Shown: piece by piece, positions 10,269-21,277 of the stretch
Layout of the letters: every line of letters begins with the position of its first letter
How positions within the stretch are numbered: position 1 is the first letter of the stretch
Assembly: GCA_963691705.1 (NCBI GenBank)
Contig: OY829541.1
Span: 50,922,377 to 50,986,376 of the forward strand
Length of the DNA stretch: 64,000 bases
Origin: Viola odorata
Lineage: Eukaryota; Streptophyta; Magnoliopsida; Malpighiales; Violaceae
Reading direction: 5' to 3'
The notes under the pieces: model-generated
The model's database searches: none
What the model saw: only the letters and a program-made list of their open reading frames with translations
Told to the model about the DNA's origin: nothing
Position numbers and translations under genes: made by a program

Positions 10269-13034
10269 ATGATCATTCTCCTATAAGGGACCCATCCTGC
10301 TCACTCATCTAATGGCGATACCTATAATACTTTTTGTATAATAGTCGAGCCTACGACTATAAACAAGGGCGCTTCGTGGGAGGCAACCCACGTGTTCCTT
10401 TTAATATTTCTGGTTTTTGTTAATAAAATTCAAACATTTTAGGATATCCTTTTCCAGTGAATTTAATATTTAATTCCCTTGTCATTTTAGATGCAATGAG
10501 ATTTGTAAACTTGGGGGCAAGCGAATGAAGTGACAACCAAAGGAAGGCGTTGAAAAATGTCAAAGCTCATTTTTTAAGGAAGTGCAACGAGACTTGTAAA
10601 CTTGGGGGCAAGAAAATGAAGTGACGACCAAAAGAAGGTGTCGAAAAATGTCAGAGCTCATTTTTCAGGGAAGTTATCCTTTTACATTTTTGCAATTTTC
10701 ATTTTCGCAATTTACGTTTCTGTAATTTATGTATTCGCAATTTTTTCCACTATTTACATTATTGCAAGAGTGTGTGCGTCATGTTGGCTAAAATCCTTAG
10801 TTTTCGCAAAATGTTTCTCTTTATACATGTGCAACTTAGGCTAAAAAAAAGGGAAAAGGAAGAAAAGGGGAAAACCAAAAATCCCACGTTTTGAACTTTT
10901 TTTTTCTAGCATATTCATCACTTTATCACGACACGGATGACTTGTGCGTTCATTAGAAATAATATGAAACATACATGATCTTGTCTGTTAGCTCTTATAT
11001 CCACGGTTTGCTCCGACGTAAGCAGTCACAGACAAATCCCGGTAAGCATTATCGAGCCATCGCGCCTTATCCTTTCATGAGTGTAAGTGCCTGACTAGGT
11101 ACTAGTTGAATTCGCATAATATCCAGGGTACATGTGCAATTAGACATGGGATAGCAATAAAATGACGTGGGACTTTTACGATCTTCTCCATTTTTTTCAT
11201 TTCTTCCCTCTTTCCACCACATATGCCATCACTCCTACTAAAACCTTCACTATCACTCATACCCCCGGGAGCCAAGAAGCAGTCTCAGCTAAGAATGCCA
11301 GCCGAAAATAAAAGCACGCCAAGTTCAAGCACACGACGAAGGAGATAGAGAAGATCACCGGAGGATCGCTGGGGACTATCGCCGAAGAAAGGCCAAAGAC
11401 CCAAATGTGAAGGTTGAAGCCTTAAGCCAGAATGAGAAGAGATCAAGACAAAGGTTGTGCTTGCTCTACTCCGATGCATTTCAAATCAAAAAGAAGAAAA
11501 AAAGGAAAAAAAGAAGAAAAAAAGAAGAAGAGAAAAAAAGAAAAGAGAGAAATGCTCAGAGACATTCGAAGAATATGAACAATCGAAGAGCCGTAGCAAG
11601 CACAGCCCGAGGACAACTCAATTCGAGAAATCTCGAAGAAAACTTTCCCCAGTGAACTCGAGCAAAAGAGGCCCAAGGCCAACTCAAGAAATCTCAAAGC
11701 AAGCATCCCTAGTAAAGACACGAGAATAAAAAGGGCCCAAGGCCAATTCAAGTAGCAGATCGCGAAGAGAACAGCGATAACACTCCCTAGTGAAGACTCG
11801 AGAAGAGAAAGGGCCCAGAGCCAGCTCAAGGAATCTCGAAGAAAGCATTCTCCAGTAAAGAATCTGAGAAAAGAAAGGGCCCCTAGCCGATCGGAAAAGC
11901 ACCCCCAGCAAGGATCCAAGAGCTCATGCACTCTGTTAAGAAAGCATCCCCAGCAAAAGGCGAAAGAACTCGCGCACCTTGCCCTCATCAGGGCCAATCA
12001 ACAAAGCGTCACTCATCAGAAAACCTTCCAACTCATCAAAAATCAAGCACATCTTTTCCAAAACCAGCTTCCTTCCGGATATTTTATGTCCTTTCACTAT
12101 TTTCCGTAAAAATCCCATCGATTATTAGAATGCCCGTGCATGTGCATCTTCATTTGAAGTCTATTCACTCGGATTGACATTGCGAATTGAAATTATGTAT
12201 CATGTTAGTCGCATCTTTATGAGCGTAAAACACTTAACCTTGTTTCAGAGCGTGAGCGCAAACACTAATATCAGGCGAGGATTGCTTACGGCTGCAAATT
12301 GTGGGAAAGTCTTGTCCTTAAGGTCGTTATTTTTTGAACAAGACGTAGACGTTATCTAGAGTTGAATCAATCATGTTCATATAACGAAGACTGAACGAAC
12401 ATTTTTATCCAAAAAAAGAGAAAAGGCTTGAATTTATTTTCTTAAACAAAGAAATCATTTTCATTCCAAACAAAAACTTGGGGGCAAGCCATGGGTTAAA
12501 TATAGGAATATTTGATATTTCTCACATAGGTCAATTGCTCTCTCCTTTTTCTATCTGCTGCTGCTTTGTATTTGCTTCCTTTCAATTTGCAGGACACAGA
12601 TATGCTCCAGTGAAACCTCAACCATGGGTCTTCGATGACAACATCGTTGTAAAGCCCTCACCTTGGATTTTCATCAAAATCCAATCAAACATCGAATGGA
12701 GAACGTCACCACTCCTCAATTGGGTCTTCGATGACAACATCGTTGTAAAGCCCTCGCCATCTTAGATTTTTCATCAAAATCCAATAGAGTACGTTACCAC
12801 TCCCAAATCAACTTCGTGTGGTGGATCACGCTCCCTCATATTCAAATCAACTTCATGTGGCGGATCACGCTCCCTCACGATCAACCACTCTCCATTTCAG
12901 TTTATACGGTCACGTCCCCACACCATATCTTGAAAATTCATAAACAGTCATCGAATCAACATCATAGCAAAGGTAAGTTACCATCAATCAATATCTGAGC
13001 GAAGCACCAGCATCCGAAGAGCGAGCCTCGCACG
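10269..13034 (+). other. Non-coding internal region after gag
   Basis: No gene recognised. It contains a purine-rich tract (about 11485-11560), the tandem repeats at 11590-11930, and two direct repeats. One reads TCTTCGATGACAACATCG (about 12630 and 12725); the other, GTGGATCACGCTCCCTCA, is near 12820-12880, with one base differing upstream. A word repeated at 10505 and 10585 reads TTGTAAACTTGGGGGCAAG. Confidence 0.5.
11590..11930 (+). repeat. Degenerate tandem repeat of roughly 70-80 bp
   Basis: About five units share AGGGCCCAAGGCCAACTCAA, then AGAAATCTCGAAGAAAGCAT, then CCCTAGTGAAGACTCGAG. Spacing is irregular and units differ by many bases. Confidence 0.65.
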
Positions 13035-14120
13035 GTCGTGTAGTTACTTTCAGCACCAACATCCGGAGAGCAATAGCCTCGCACGGATATTTCTTCACAT
13101 TGTCGCGCCGACGTCCGGAGAGCGATAGCCTCGCACGGATATTTCTTCGCATTTCCACGTCGACATCCGGAGAGCGATAGCCTCGCACGGACCTTTTTCA
13201 CATTGCCACGTCAACATCCGGAGAGCGATAGCCTCGCACAGATATTTCTTCACATTGCCACGTCAACATCGGGAGAGCAATAGCCTCGCACGGATATTTC
13301 TTCATATTTCCACGTCAATATCCGGAGAGCGATAACCTCGCACGGATATTTCTTCGCATTTCCATGTCGACATCCGGAGAGCGATAGCCTCGCACGGACC
13401 TTCTGCACATTGCCACGTCTATATCCGGAGAGCGATAGCCTCGCACGGATATTTCTTCACATTGTCACGTCAACATCCGGAGAGCGATAGCCTCGCACGG
13501 TCGTGTAGTTACTTTCAGCACCAACATCTGGAGAGCGATAGCCTCGCACGGATATTCCTTCACATTGTCGCGCCGACATCCGGAGAGCGATAGCCTCGCG
13601 CGGATATTTCTTCGCATTGCCACGTCGACATCCGGAGAGCGATAGCCTCGCACGGACCTTCTGCACATTGCCACATCGACATCCGGAGAGCGATAGCCTC
13701 GCACGGATATTTCTTCACATTGCCACGTCAACATCCGGAGAGCGATAGCCTCGCACGGATATTTCTCCACATTGCCACGCCGACATCCGGAGAGCGATAG
13801 CCTCGCACGGATATTTCTTCACATTGCCACGCCGACATCCGGAGAGCGATAGCCTCGCACGGATATTTCTTCGCATTGCCACGTCGGCATCTGGAGAGCG
13901 ATAGCCTCGCACGGACCTTCTTCACATTGCCACGTCGACATCCGGAGAGCGATAGCCTCGCACGGATATTTCTTCACATTGCCACGCCGACATTCGGAGA
14001 GCGATAGCCTCGCACGGATATTTCTTCACATTGCCACGTCGACATCCGGAGAGCGATAGCCTCTTCTCATTTCCACAATCAGCGTCCGAAGAGCGATAGC
14101 CTCGCACGGACATACAACCT
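13035..14120 (+). repeat. 52-bp satellite-like tandem array
   Basis: Around twenty head-to-tail copies of a 52-bp unit. The core reads CATCCGGAGAGCGATAGCCT, then CGCACGGATATTTCTTCACA, then TTGCCACGTCGA. The period was read from 13681 to 13733. Copies differ by a few bases, and variants with GACCTTCTGCACATTG alternate in places. All frames happen to be open on the minus strand, but this is an effect of the repeat, not a gene. Confidence 0.95.
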
Positions 14121-14174
14121 CATTTTTCATACCAGCATCTAGCAATGCGATAGCCTCGCCCAGACTAGAATTTA

Positions 14175-14875
14175 AAGCATATCTCCTCCCAGAGTGACAT
14201 CCACGACAATATCTCCTCCCAGAGTGACATCTACAATATACCTCCTCCCAGAGTGACGTTCAACTAACTACCTCCTCCCAGAGTGACATCTACAATATAC
14301 CTCCTCCTAGAGTGATATCAAAACTACTTCCTCCTAGAGTGACATCCACAAACTTACCTCCTCACAGAGTGACATCCGCGAATAATATCATCAAAACTAT
14401 CTCCTCCTAGAGTGACATCAACGAATAACGTCATCAAAATTATGCCTCCTCCCAGAGTGACACCAAAAATAAACTTACCTCCTCCCAGAGTGACGTCAAC
14501 CAAATATCTCCTCCCGGAGTGACATAGACCAACTACCTCCTCCCAGAGTGACATCAACAAGCCTATCTCCTCCCAGAGTGACATCTACAGCAATATCTCC
14601 TCCCAGAGTGACATCTACGACATATCTCCTCCCAGAGTGACATCCACAAACTTACCTCCTCCCAGAGCGACATCAATCAACTATCTCCTCCCAGAGTGAC
14701 ATCCAAAAATATACCTCCTCCTAGAGTGACAACAAAAAATATATATCTCCTCCCAGAGTGACATCAACGAATAACGTCAACCAATTTATTTCCTCCCAGA
14801 GCGACATCGGCAGATCACCTCCTCCCACTGCGACAGCAACAACCTGCCTCCTCCAAGAGTGATACCATCACGGTA
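14175..14875 (+). repeat. Second tandem array, CCTCCTCCCAGAGTGACATC family
   Basis: About 25 copies of the core CTCCTCCCAGAGTGACATC, each followed by a short A-rich spacer of variable length, giving spacings of roughly 26-40 bp. It directly follows the 52-bp array and ends about 90 bases before the polypurine tract. Confidence 0.92.
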
Positions 14876-14964
14876 AGATTGAGGTAAGACCCGCGGTGTC
14901 GCCAAAATTTGGATATGTAGGGGCAACCGTCTTTACTGCTTATCAAATACTTCGATAAAACAGT

Positions 14965-14974
14965 AAAGAGGGGG
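14965..14974 (+). other. Polypurine tract of the TR-GAG element
   Basis: AAAGAGGGGG, four bases before the right LTR (CAAC then TGTTGATACC). It is placed where plus-strand DNA synthesis would start. Confidence 0.8.
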
Positions 14975-15839
14975 CAACTGTTGATACCCGAATTTTGACG
15001 TCATTTTTACTTAATTTTAGCATTTCTGTTATTTAGTTAATTTACTGTCATTTTTAGTTAATTTACTGTAGCTAGCATTTCTAAATTTTTCCGTTGCATT
15101 TTAGCATCGTCAGCTTTCGAAATCGCGTTTTTAATTTTTCGTCGCGTATTTTCATCATTATTATCATTTTTATTTTCAGCCTTAAAAATCACATTTTTAA
15201 CTATCCGGCAGTCGTTTCCTAGTTTTTTCTTCGTCTTAGGTCATCTCATGATTTTTAGGATTTTTAATATTTTAGCGCATTTTTTAGTATTTTTATTTTT
15301 TATTATTATTTTCATTCGAGCTTTTATTGGACCCGAGTAAGTTCGCTCGGACAATAGCTTGAATTTGAAATGTTTTCCATCAACTAGTTGCTAGCTTTTT
15401 TTCCGTTCACAACAGTCTACAGCGTTTCGTGTAATTTTCGGCGTAACGTCATTATTTTTCCGTTCAAACGTTTCACGTTTTCGAATGAGAAAATAAACGC
15501 GTTAAACGAAAAATTCTTGTCATTCGCTGTAGACGGTTAAACCCGTCGTATTTTTCTCTACGCGATGGTACCTTCGGCTCGAAAAGTCAGAACGTTTGTT
15601 CGCAGGAACCGGCTCGAGGCCATTTAAATCAGATAAAATGCCATTTAATCATGGCCGTTGATCTGGTCAACCAAGGAAAGTCAACCAGATCAATGGCCCT
15701 TGAATTACCTAGCATGGTGCACATGCACAGTGGGCGTGGAGTGCAGCGGAGCAGGCCACCGGGATTACCTGCTCCCGCCAGCGCACGCTCACGGCCACCA
15801 CGCGCAGCACCCTCGTCCAAACGCCACGCGATCTTTGGC

Positions 15840-15847
15840 TATAAATA
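15840..15847 (+). promoter_or_regulatory. TATA box in the right LTR
   Basis: TATAAATA at the position matching 4316 in the left LTR. It could drive transcription outward into the antisense gene exon at 18690, which has the same orientation. Confidence 0.65.
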
Positions 15848-16679
15848 CAAGCCATCCTTCAACGAAAAATGGGTACCAATTTTGCAAGAAAACCTTGCTT
15901 CTTCCCTCTCTTGATCGATAGCTCACTTAGAGCTTCGATTGCCTCAGTTTAAAGTTTCACAGTAAGCTTTTCTTCAAGCTTTTTCTTTCGTTCCTTTTAA
16001 GCGTTTCCTTCTTTAATTCGTTTTGCTTGGTTTGGATTAGATAAATTGCTTGTTTTTGTGCCATTAATTCATGTGCATGATGTAGATTAAATACATGCTT
16101 TCAATTTTAAAAATCGTTAGCTAGATTGTGCGAATTAATTAGTTTTCGATAATTAACGGTTTCATCATTTTTTCAAAATTAAACTCTGTACGATTTAAAC
16201 TGCGAGTCAAAGTTCGTACGGTCGGGAAGCCGTCGAGGAGACGAGCGTCCCGGTGTGAAGATTTTCAAGATCCGACCACGGGTGGCCGGACCTTGGTCGC
16301 CGGCGACGTGGTGAAGATGACGATGAATAGTGCTATAATGGCCTATTCATGCGTCAAAGGTGATGGGCTTGACCCATCACCCTTCGTTTTAATTTTCATA
16401 GGCCAGGCACTATTCCTGACCCATTTTCCATTTTTCTTTCACTTTTTTAGTTGGGCCCAGCCCATTTTCATTTCTTTCCGAGATTTCGGATCACGCCTTT
16501 TTCGTAAAAATATTTCGTATGCTTCGTATGATTATTTTTCGTACTATCAACTGTTTAATTTTCCGTACTTATCAACTGTTTAAATTATCCGCACTTTAAA
16601 TTTCCGCAATTTACTTTCGGCAATTTAAATTCAATCATTCATTTTACCGCCTACATGGTCAGTCGCATTTTAATTCTCG

Positions 16680-17235
16680 AAAATATCAACTGCTTTAATT
16701 TTTCGCAAGCTGCTGGAAATTCTTCCGCAATTTATCAACTGTTTATTTTCTGCTACTATCAACTGTTTATTTTCTGCAAATATCAATTGTTTTATTTTCT
16801 GCAAATATCAATTGTTTTATTTTCTGCAAATATCAACTGCTTTAATTTTTCGCAAGCTGCTGGAAATTATTCCGCAATTTATCAACTGTTTATTTTCTGC
16901 AAATATCAACTGTTTATTTTCTGCAAATATCAATTGTTTTATTTTCTGCAAATATCAACTGCTTTAATTTTTCGCAAGCTGCTGGAAATTCTTCCGCAAT
17001 ATCAACTGTTTATTTTCTGCAAATATCAATTGTTTTATTTTCTGCAAATATCACCTGTTTATTTTCTGCAAATATCTATTGTTTTATTTTCTGCAAATAT
17101 CAACTGCTTTAATTTTTCGCAAGCTGCTGGAAATTCTTCCGCAATATCAACTGTTTTATTTTCTGCAAATATCCAACTGCTTATTTTCTACATTATCAAC
17201 CTGTTTTATTTTCTACAAATCATCAAACTTTTTTA
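16680..17235 (+). repeat. Short tandem repeats in the right LTR, block 1
   Basis: Counterpart of 5165-5760, with the same ATCAACTGTTTATTTTCTG words and fewer copies. Confidence 0.85.
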
Positions 17236-17279
17236 ATTCCCTGTAAATCGTCAACTACATTTAATTTTTCTACACTTAT

Positions 17280-17700
17280 CAAAACAGCATTTAAATTTCG
17301 TATGCGTCAAATAAATCATTTTTCGCATGCAATCATGTCATCATTTAAATTTCGAATGCGTCAAATAAATCATTTTTCGCATGCAATCAACTCAGCATTT
17401 AATTTTCGTATGCGCTAAATCTATCATTTCTCGCATGCAATCATGTCATCATTTAAATCTCGTATGCGTTAAATAGATCATTTCTCGCATGCAATCATGC
17501 CATCATTTAAATCTCGTATGTGTAAAATCAATCATTTTTCGCATGCAATCAACTCCGCATTTAATTCTCGTATGCGTTAAATTCATCATTTCTCGCATAC
17601 AATCAACTGTCATGATTTATTTTCCTGCACTTATCAAACTCAGCATTTAATTCTCGTATGCGTAAAATCCATCATTTTACGTATGCAATCAACTGTCATT
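17280..17700 (+). repeat. Tandem repeats in the right LTR, block 2
   Basis: Counterpart of 5805-6290. At least one unit fewer than in the left LTR. Confidence 0.8.
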
Positions 17701-18592
17701 TAAAATTTTCGCACTCATAAAATTGTTTATTTATTTCTCGAGCTATCGCTAACACTCTCATTTTTGTAGGTTTTAATTTCAAGCTTCGCTCGAAAGTACG
17801 CCTTTCGATTCCTTTTTATTTATTCGATGCTTTCTGCAAATATCAATTGCTTGCATGACATATAGAACTGCTAGAATTAAAATCAACCCACATGAACAAC
17901 GTGTTTAAAGATTGCTTAAAATTTCATGTTCATGTGATTTTAAATTCTCGCTTATATTGACTGCATGTACATGGGGACTTTCGATCCCACATCAGTTTAT
18001 CTTTTCAAAAACCTTTCATTTAATCTGTACTCTGCTAGCTATCCATGATAGAATCACGTAGTAAGTAATTTAATCATGCATGGCCCGATGATGACATAGA
18101 GGGCGCTCATTCAGTCTTACGAAAAATTCAGTCCCATCACGTTACGGTCAGGGATAATCGATCGATCTTGATAAACGGTAACCCCGTCCAAAAGATCTTT
18201 TTATTATTCCTGAACGGTCACGATCATAGAAAAGACTAAAGTGACGATTCCTCTGAGGGCCCCCTTTTTCAAAACGCATTTTATCAAACACCTTTTTAAA
18301 CACCTCTCTCATCAACCGGTAACCGTTTTCGGATGTGACTCGGGTGCCTAACACCTTCCCGAGACCATAAATACGACCCCGAACCTTTATCTGGGGTCCA
18401 GACCCCTTTTGTGCCTTTAGTTTTTTACTTATTGTATTTCTTATGCCGTGACGATTAAGGTTCCCTAAACCTAGCAACCAAATTAGGGTGGCGACTTCAT
18501 TGCATGTTGCGAGGCGTCTGTTTACGCTGAGCATTGTAAGGTCTCAAATTTCATTGCATACTCGCAGATTTTTAAATTTTCGGGGCGCGACA

Positions 18593-18597
18593 GACGG
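18593..18597 (+). other. Right target-site duplication GACGG
   Basis: Exact copy of 3383-3387, directly after the terminal CA of the right LTR. Confidence 0.9.
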
Positions 18598-19937
18598 TAA
18601 CTGATACTTCCCCCGATATCTTTCGCATCATTTTTCAATGTTTGCTTGTATTTTACTTGTTGTTAACTGCTCCCCCCCCCCCTTTTTAGGATATTTCTGG
18701 TACTTCTCCGCCTTTGTCATCACAAGGCAACATGGACCTGAGGCGTATTCTGGGTCATCCGAGGAAGAAACAAAAGTCCACGAGAGCGGGTGCAAGTTTG
18801 TCCTCGAGTCAGGTTGATGTCGGGGAGAGGCCCCAAGCTGCTCTCGACTCTTCCACTCCTTCCTTGGGTCAGACTGGTAGCATTTTTTAGAACGCGGTTA
18901 TGCCTCCACCTTTCGAGACTTCTCCGCCTCCCTTTGGTTCAGAGATGCCTCACTTTTCTTCTAACACCACAGTCTACCCCGACGAGCTGTCAAAATTTTC
19001 TTCTTATCAGGCTCAAGCCACGTTCCAAGGGGGTGTCGCCTCTATTCGTCCTAATGAAACATTCATGCCTCAAGGAGGTTCTTCTTCCAACCAACCTCCT
19101 TCTCCTGCTACCGTGGTTTTTGTTCCTTCCGTTGCTTCCACACTTAGGCGTTTCGGGGAGGGGACGATAGTGTCCAATCTTATGGCGGATGTGAGCTCAC
19201 ATAATATCGTTGGGCCTATCACTCATCAGGTGGACATGACTACGTTTCGCAGCTCAGGAATTGCAGCCATGGGGAGCGATAACTCGTCCGTCACTGCATC
19301 GTTCTTGGCTGCACACATGTTAACTTCTCCTGAAGAACGAAGCACTTTTGCTGCTATGGGAGACAAAGAGCAAGCCGACATGCTGCGCTCCACGCTTTTC
19401 TCTAGGTTCCTCCAATCTCATCTTTATGCTGAGCGCGTGTCACAAAAGGCGGTTGACCTAGCCGCTTCTGTAGCCAAGCTTTCTCAAGAACAAGAGAAGA
19501 AACAACAATTGTCAGAAGAGCGAGACAGATATATGGCGGATCTGGAGGCAGCTGAAAAGGAGGCAAGGGAGGCAAAGGAACAATTAGCCACTGCAAAGGA
19601 ACAATTGGCCGCTTCTAACGCTGCTCTAACAACTGAACAGTCAAAGTCTGCCGCTCTCGAGGAGGAGAAAACGGCCTTGACGAGAGAAAGAGCAGCTTTG
19701 ATAGAAGAGAGAACGGTGTTTGAGGCGGAATCAGCTATCAAGAGACGCTGGTATATTGAGGAGAGTGTTTCCATCATGGCCGATTGCTTTGTGGAGGTTC
19801 ACGGGGAGGGACTTTACTATGGTGAGGCTGTCTCTAACGGCTTTTTTGAGAGATCTTCCGGTCTTAATGACGAGGGCTTCCGCTTGGCTAGATCAAAAGG
19901 CTACCCGGAGCAAGAGATTTTGGACGACCAGCTGTAA

Positions 19938-21277
19938 GCAGGGCCTTATCGCCCTTTCATTTTGTGAGGATAGAGCGTTGTCTCTTTTTGTTATCCTTTG
20001 TATATTTTATGACCCTTTACGGGTTTTTAAACGACGATGCTCCATGATATCAGCTTCTGTTATTGCTGTTTTTTTTTTCTTTCATTTTTTTCCCGCACGG
20101 CTGTTGCACCCTTGTCATCAAGTTCAACCCAGCCACCGCTCGACCACACCAAGGAAGTCGTTTCTTAAAGAAGCATTCTTCTTTCCTTGATCAAGAAAAA
20201 TAACAAGTAGGTTTTTAGGCCATGTTGAGTTGTACAACTCTTTCGCCGTGTCGGATATCACGATCTCCGCCATTCAGAGATATCCTGCACATTCTCAATT
20301 AATTTTTGTCAGTAAGAGATATGCGATAATAGACACGAATTTTCCGTAGGGCCGATCCGCCGCCATTCTAGGGCACAGGTGTCACTTATTATCGCTTTCT
20401 CAACCAGCTCACTTCACCAGGGATTCCACATCTGGTTACTTGCTGGGATTTCGCGATTCTTCGCCTTTCTAGGTTACCACGTTTGGCCGGAAAGTGCCTC
20501 TTCATAGTGAGCCGTCTGATCAGGATAGGTCGTCACCAGGTTAGGATTTTTCACTTTCGGCGTTTTTCTCACGTCTTGGAATTGTATCCTCTCTTAGCGA
20601 GCCGTCTTTATTAGCCCTGCCGCCAAGGTAGGATTTTTACTTCCAAGACGGAGTTAGCATCTTCCTAGGGTGTGCCCCTCCTTAACGAACCGTCTCCACG
20701 AGAACGGTTGTCCTGAGGATTAGGCTTTGTCACCTTCAGAAATCCCAGGGCGTGCCCTCACTCAGCGAGTCGGTGGATCCAGACCAACCATCACGAGGAT
20801 AGGACTTTTCACTCCCAGGGGTATTGGGATGTGCCTCATCTTATGGCCCCTCACAGGGCAATCACAAGGATAGGATTTCTCACTCCCAACGTTAAATATC
20901 CAATGCGTCAGGGCGTGCCCTCACTTAGCGAGTCGGTGGATCAAGACCGACCATCGCAAGGATAGGACTTTTCACTCCTAACGCCAAATACCAAGTGTGT
21001 CAGGGCGTGCCCTCACTTAACGAGTCGGTGGATCAGGACCGACTATCGCAAGGATAGGACTTTTCACTCCCAGCAGTTTTCTTTTCTTATCCATCTGCAC
21101 GTCTATACGCAGCCACAAAACACAAGAAAGCTCATTACTCGAGCGTTAGTACAGGTCAAGGCTGGTATTAGTAAAAGGTGCAGAGATAAATCAGGATCTA
21201 GCATGATATAGTTTTAAATGAGCGATATTCCAGGAGTTAGACAAGGGGGTACCGTCGAGTGTTTCCAGATGGTACGC
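19938..21277. other. Non-coding part of the Tat element between integrase and the antisense genes
   Basis: No gene seen. It holds direct repeats (see 20755-21075) of a phrase that begins CAGGGCGTGCCCTCACT, plus looser copies further left (20470-20750) that share the words GAGCCGTC and GATAGGATTTTTCAC. The rest is low-information sequence. Confidence 0.6.
20755..21075. repeat. Direct repeats of about 92 bp
   Basis: At least three copies start with GGGCGTGCCCTCACT at about 20756, 20910 and 21003. They continue through AGCGAGTCGGTGGATC and AAGGATAGGACTTTTCACTC. The last two are spaced about 92 bp apart; the first interval is longer and contains a partial copy. Confidence 0.7.

Larger units (their letters stand above)
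3388..18592 (+). mobile_element. Complete non-autonomous LTR retrotransposon with gag only (TR-GAG type, Ogre/Tat-like)
   Basis: Two LTRs (3388-7172 and 14979-18592) start TGTTGATACCCG and end GGGCGCGACA. They are flanked by the exact 5-bp duplication GACGG (3383-3387 and 18593-18597). The internal 7.8 kb has a primer-binding site next to the left LTR, a Gag gene (8665-10268), long non-coding DNA with three tandem-repeat regions, and a polypurine tract before the right LTR. There is no protease, RT, RNase H or integrase anywhere inside, so mobility would need enzymes from a relative. Very long LTRs, the PBS type and the Gag ending in ...HLIKNGWISF point to the Ogre/Tat group. It landed inside antisense gene copy 2 of the older Tat element. 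Confidence 0.93.
14979..18592 (+). repeat. Right LTR (3614 bp) of the TR-GAG element
   Basis: Closely similar to 3388-7172 over its whole length, with scattered single-base differences, a 67-bp deletion after 15778 and fewer tandem-repeat copies. It is directly preceded by the polypurine tract. The near-identity suggests a fairly recent insertion compared with the decayed host element. An exact age needs an alignment. Confidence 0.92.
2268..19937 (+). pseudogene. Antisense gene copy 2, split by a 15-kb retrotransposon
   Basis: Exon 1 runs from ATG 2268 (ACCATG context, MTKRKTHASGSK) to the donor at 2983. Exon 2 is 3052-3386. Exon 3 is 18690-19937. The second intron is the site of the inserted element: removing 3388-18592 and one GACGG copy restores ...ACG|GTAACT, a normal donor. 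The N-terminal half has FRYGFRFPVDPFIQELL and a WKEQFFLV motif. The C-terminal half is Pro/Ser-rich followed by a long Lys/Glu coiled coil (about 19480-19740) and ends QEILDDQL. In-frame stops at 2862 (TGA) and 18888 (TAG) break it. It is the full-length relative of copy 1. The function is not known, and nothing resembles Gag, Pol or Env. Confidence 0.65.

Noticed and set aside
11443..11997. 184-residue minus-strand frame rich in Phe and Leu
   Set aside because: Comes from the purine-rich tract and the 75-bp repeats inside the TR-GAG element.
12962..14113. Several minus-strand open frames rich in RARLSLSGCRRGNAKKYPCE
   Set aside because: They are translations of the 52-bp array; all minus-strand frames are open because the unit has no stops. 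No start, family or codon signal.
13035..14120. Regular repeats considered as a CRISPR array
   Set aside because: Units are directly adjacent with no unique spacers, and the setting is a plant retrotransposon.
15629..15921. Open frames on both strands near the LTR TATA box
   Set aside because: Shadow frames of the LTR promoter region, disrupted in the left LTR by the 67-bp segment.
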